Shown here: positions 5,664 through 5,910 of the stretch, piece by piece
Layout of the letters: every line of letters starts with the position of its first letter
Numbering within the stretch: the first letter of the stretch is position 1
NCBI GenBank assembly: GCA_028275295.1
Contig: JAPWUY010000141.1
Coordinates: 1 to 5,910, forward strand
Reading direction: 5' to 3'
DNA from: Thermodesulfobacteriota bacterium
GTDB taxonomy: Bacteria; Desulfobacterota; Desulfocorpusculales; Desulfocorpusculum
Length of the DNA stretch: 5,910 nt
Made by a program: the position numbers and the translations under genes
Notes under the pieces: generated by a model
Seen by the model: only the letters and a program-made list of their open reading frames with translations
Database searches by the model: none
What the model was told of the DNA's origin: nothing

Positions 5664-5906
5664 ATGACAACGCCAAAGGTAAAGAGAGGATTCGGAAGGA
5701 GAAAGGTATGTCGGTTCTGCGCCGACAAGTCACTGGTAATAGATTACAAGGACCCCAAGACCCTCAGGTTCTTCACGACTGAGCGCGGTAAGATAATTCC
5801 CAGGAGAATAAGCGGTAATTGCGCGAAGCATCAGAGGGCCCTCACACAGGCAATAAAGAGAGCTAGGCAGTTGGCCTTGATGCCTTATACCACTATGGTC
5901 CTTTGA
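5664..5906 (+). CDS. rpsR: 30S ribosomal protein S18, zinc-binding form
   Basis: Complete 80-residue S18, the partner of S6 on the platform of the 30S subunit. Highly conserved blocks are [20 protein letters not shown] at 14-33, [20 protein letters not shown] at 36-55 and [19 protein letters not shown] at 58-76. The cysteines C16, C19 and C53 with H56 form the CxxC...CxxxH set of the zinc-binding (C+) version of S18, in contrast to forms that have lost the ligands. ATG 5664 is preceded by AGGAGG. The gene lies 85 bases after rpsF in the same direction. The following gene, often rplI in this context, would lie beyond the window. Confidence 0.98.
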   Translation: MTTPKVKRGFGRRKVCRFCADKSLVIDYKDPKTLRFFTTERGKIIPRRISGNCAKHQRALTQAIKRARQLALMPYTTMVL

Positions 5907-5910
5907 GGTT

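Noticed and set aside
5012..5728. Minus-strand open frame of 238 codons opposite rpsF and rpsR
   Set aside because: It is the complement of two unmistakable ribosomal protein genes; its Leu/Pro-rich content reflects their antisense codons.

Overview
The window comes from a moderately GC-rich bacterial chromosome. It holds two divergent gene blocks separated by about 950 bases with no convincing intact gene. The S18 sequence, the rpsF-rpsR order without an intervening ssb, and the respiratory gene set suggest an anaerobe or facultative anaerobe of the Desulfobacterota (deltaproteobacterial) type or a neighbouring phylum. That placement is an inference; no marker here fixes the taxon.

Left block (minus strand, 4054 down to 1). 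Four tightly spaced genes, with gaps of 11, 6 and 6 bases, form part of an operon for a membrane-bound complex of the group 4 hydrogenase / complex I superfamily. They are a NuoH-like subunit (HyfC/HycD), a HyfE subunit, a NuoM/N-like antiporter subunit (HyfF) and the start of the large subunit (HyfG/HycE), a NuoC-NuoD fusion cut by the window edge. The large subunit has lost both cysteines of the first nickel-binding motif: the family RxCGxCxFAHS reads RFSGTSAFAHS. The membrane subunits keep the charged residues linked to ion pumping. The complex is therefore best read as an energy-converting hydrogenase-related (Ehr-type) complex. It is probably not a hydrogenase, and its redox substrate is unknown.

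Middle (4055-5008). This region carries a near-consensus sigma-70 promoter facing the hyf-like operon (TTGACA, 17 bases, TAAAAT). It lies about 700 bases before the first gene, so it predicts a very long leader. The region is crowded with GGCC tetramers and inverted repeats and has short stretches that look like remnants of coding sequence. No gene for HyfA, HyfB or HyfD is found between the promoter and hyfC.

Right block (plus strand, 5009-5910). An extended -10 promoter leads into a leader of about 100 bases with three consecutive stem-loops. It is followed by rpsF (ribosomal protein S6, TTG start, long acidic tail) and rpsR (S18, zinc-binding form). The leader is a candidate for autogenous control by S6:S18. 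The rpsF-rpsR spacer holds a 20-base imperfect direct repeat, and the rpsR Shine-Dalgarno sequence sits inside a small hairpin.
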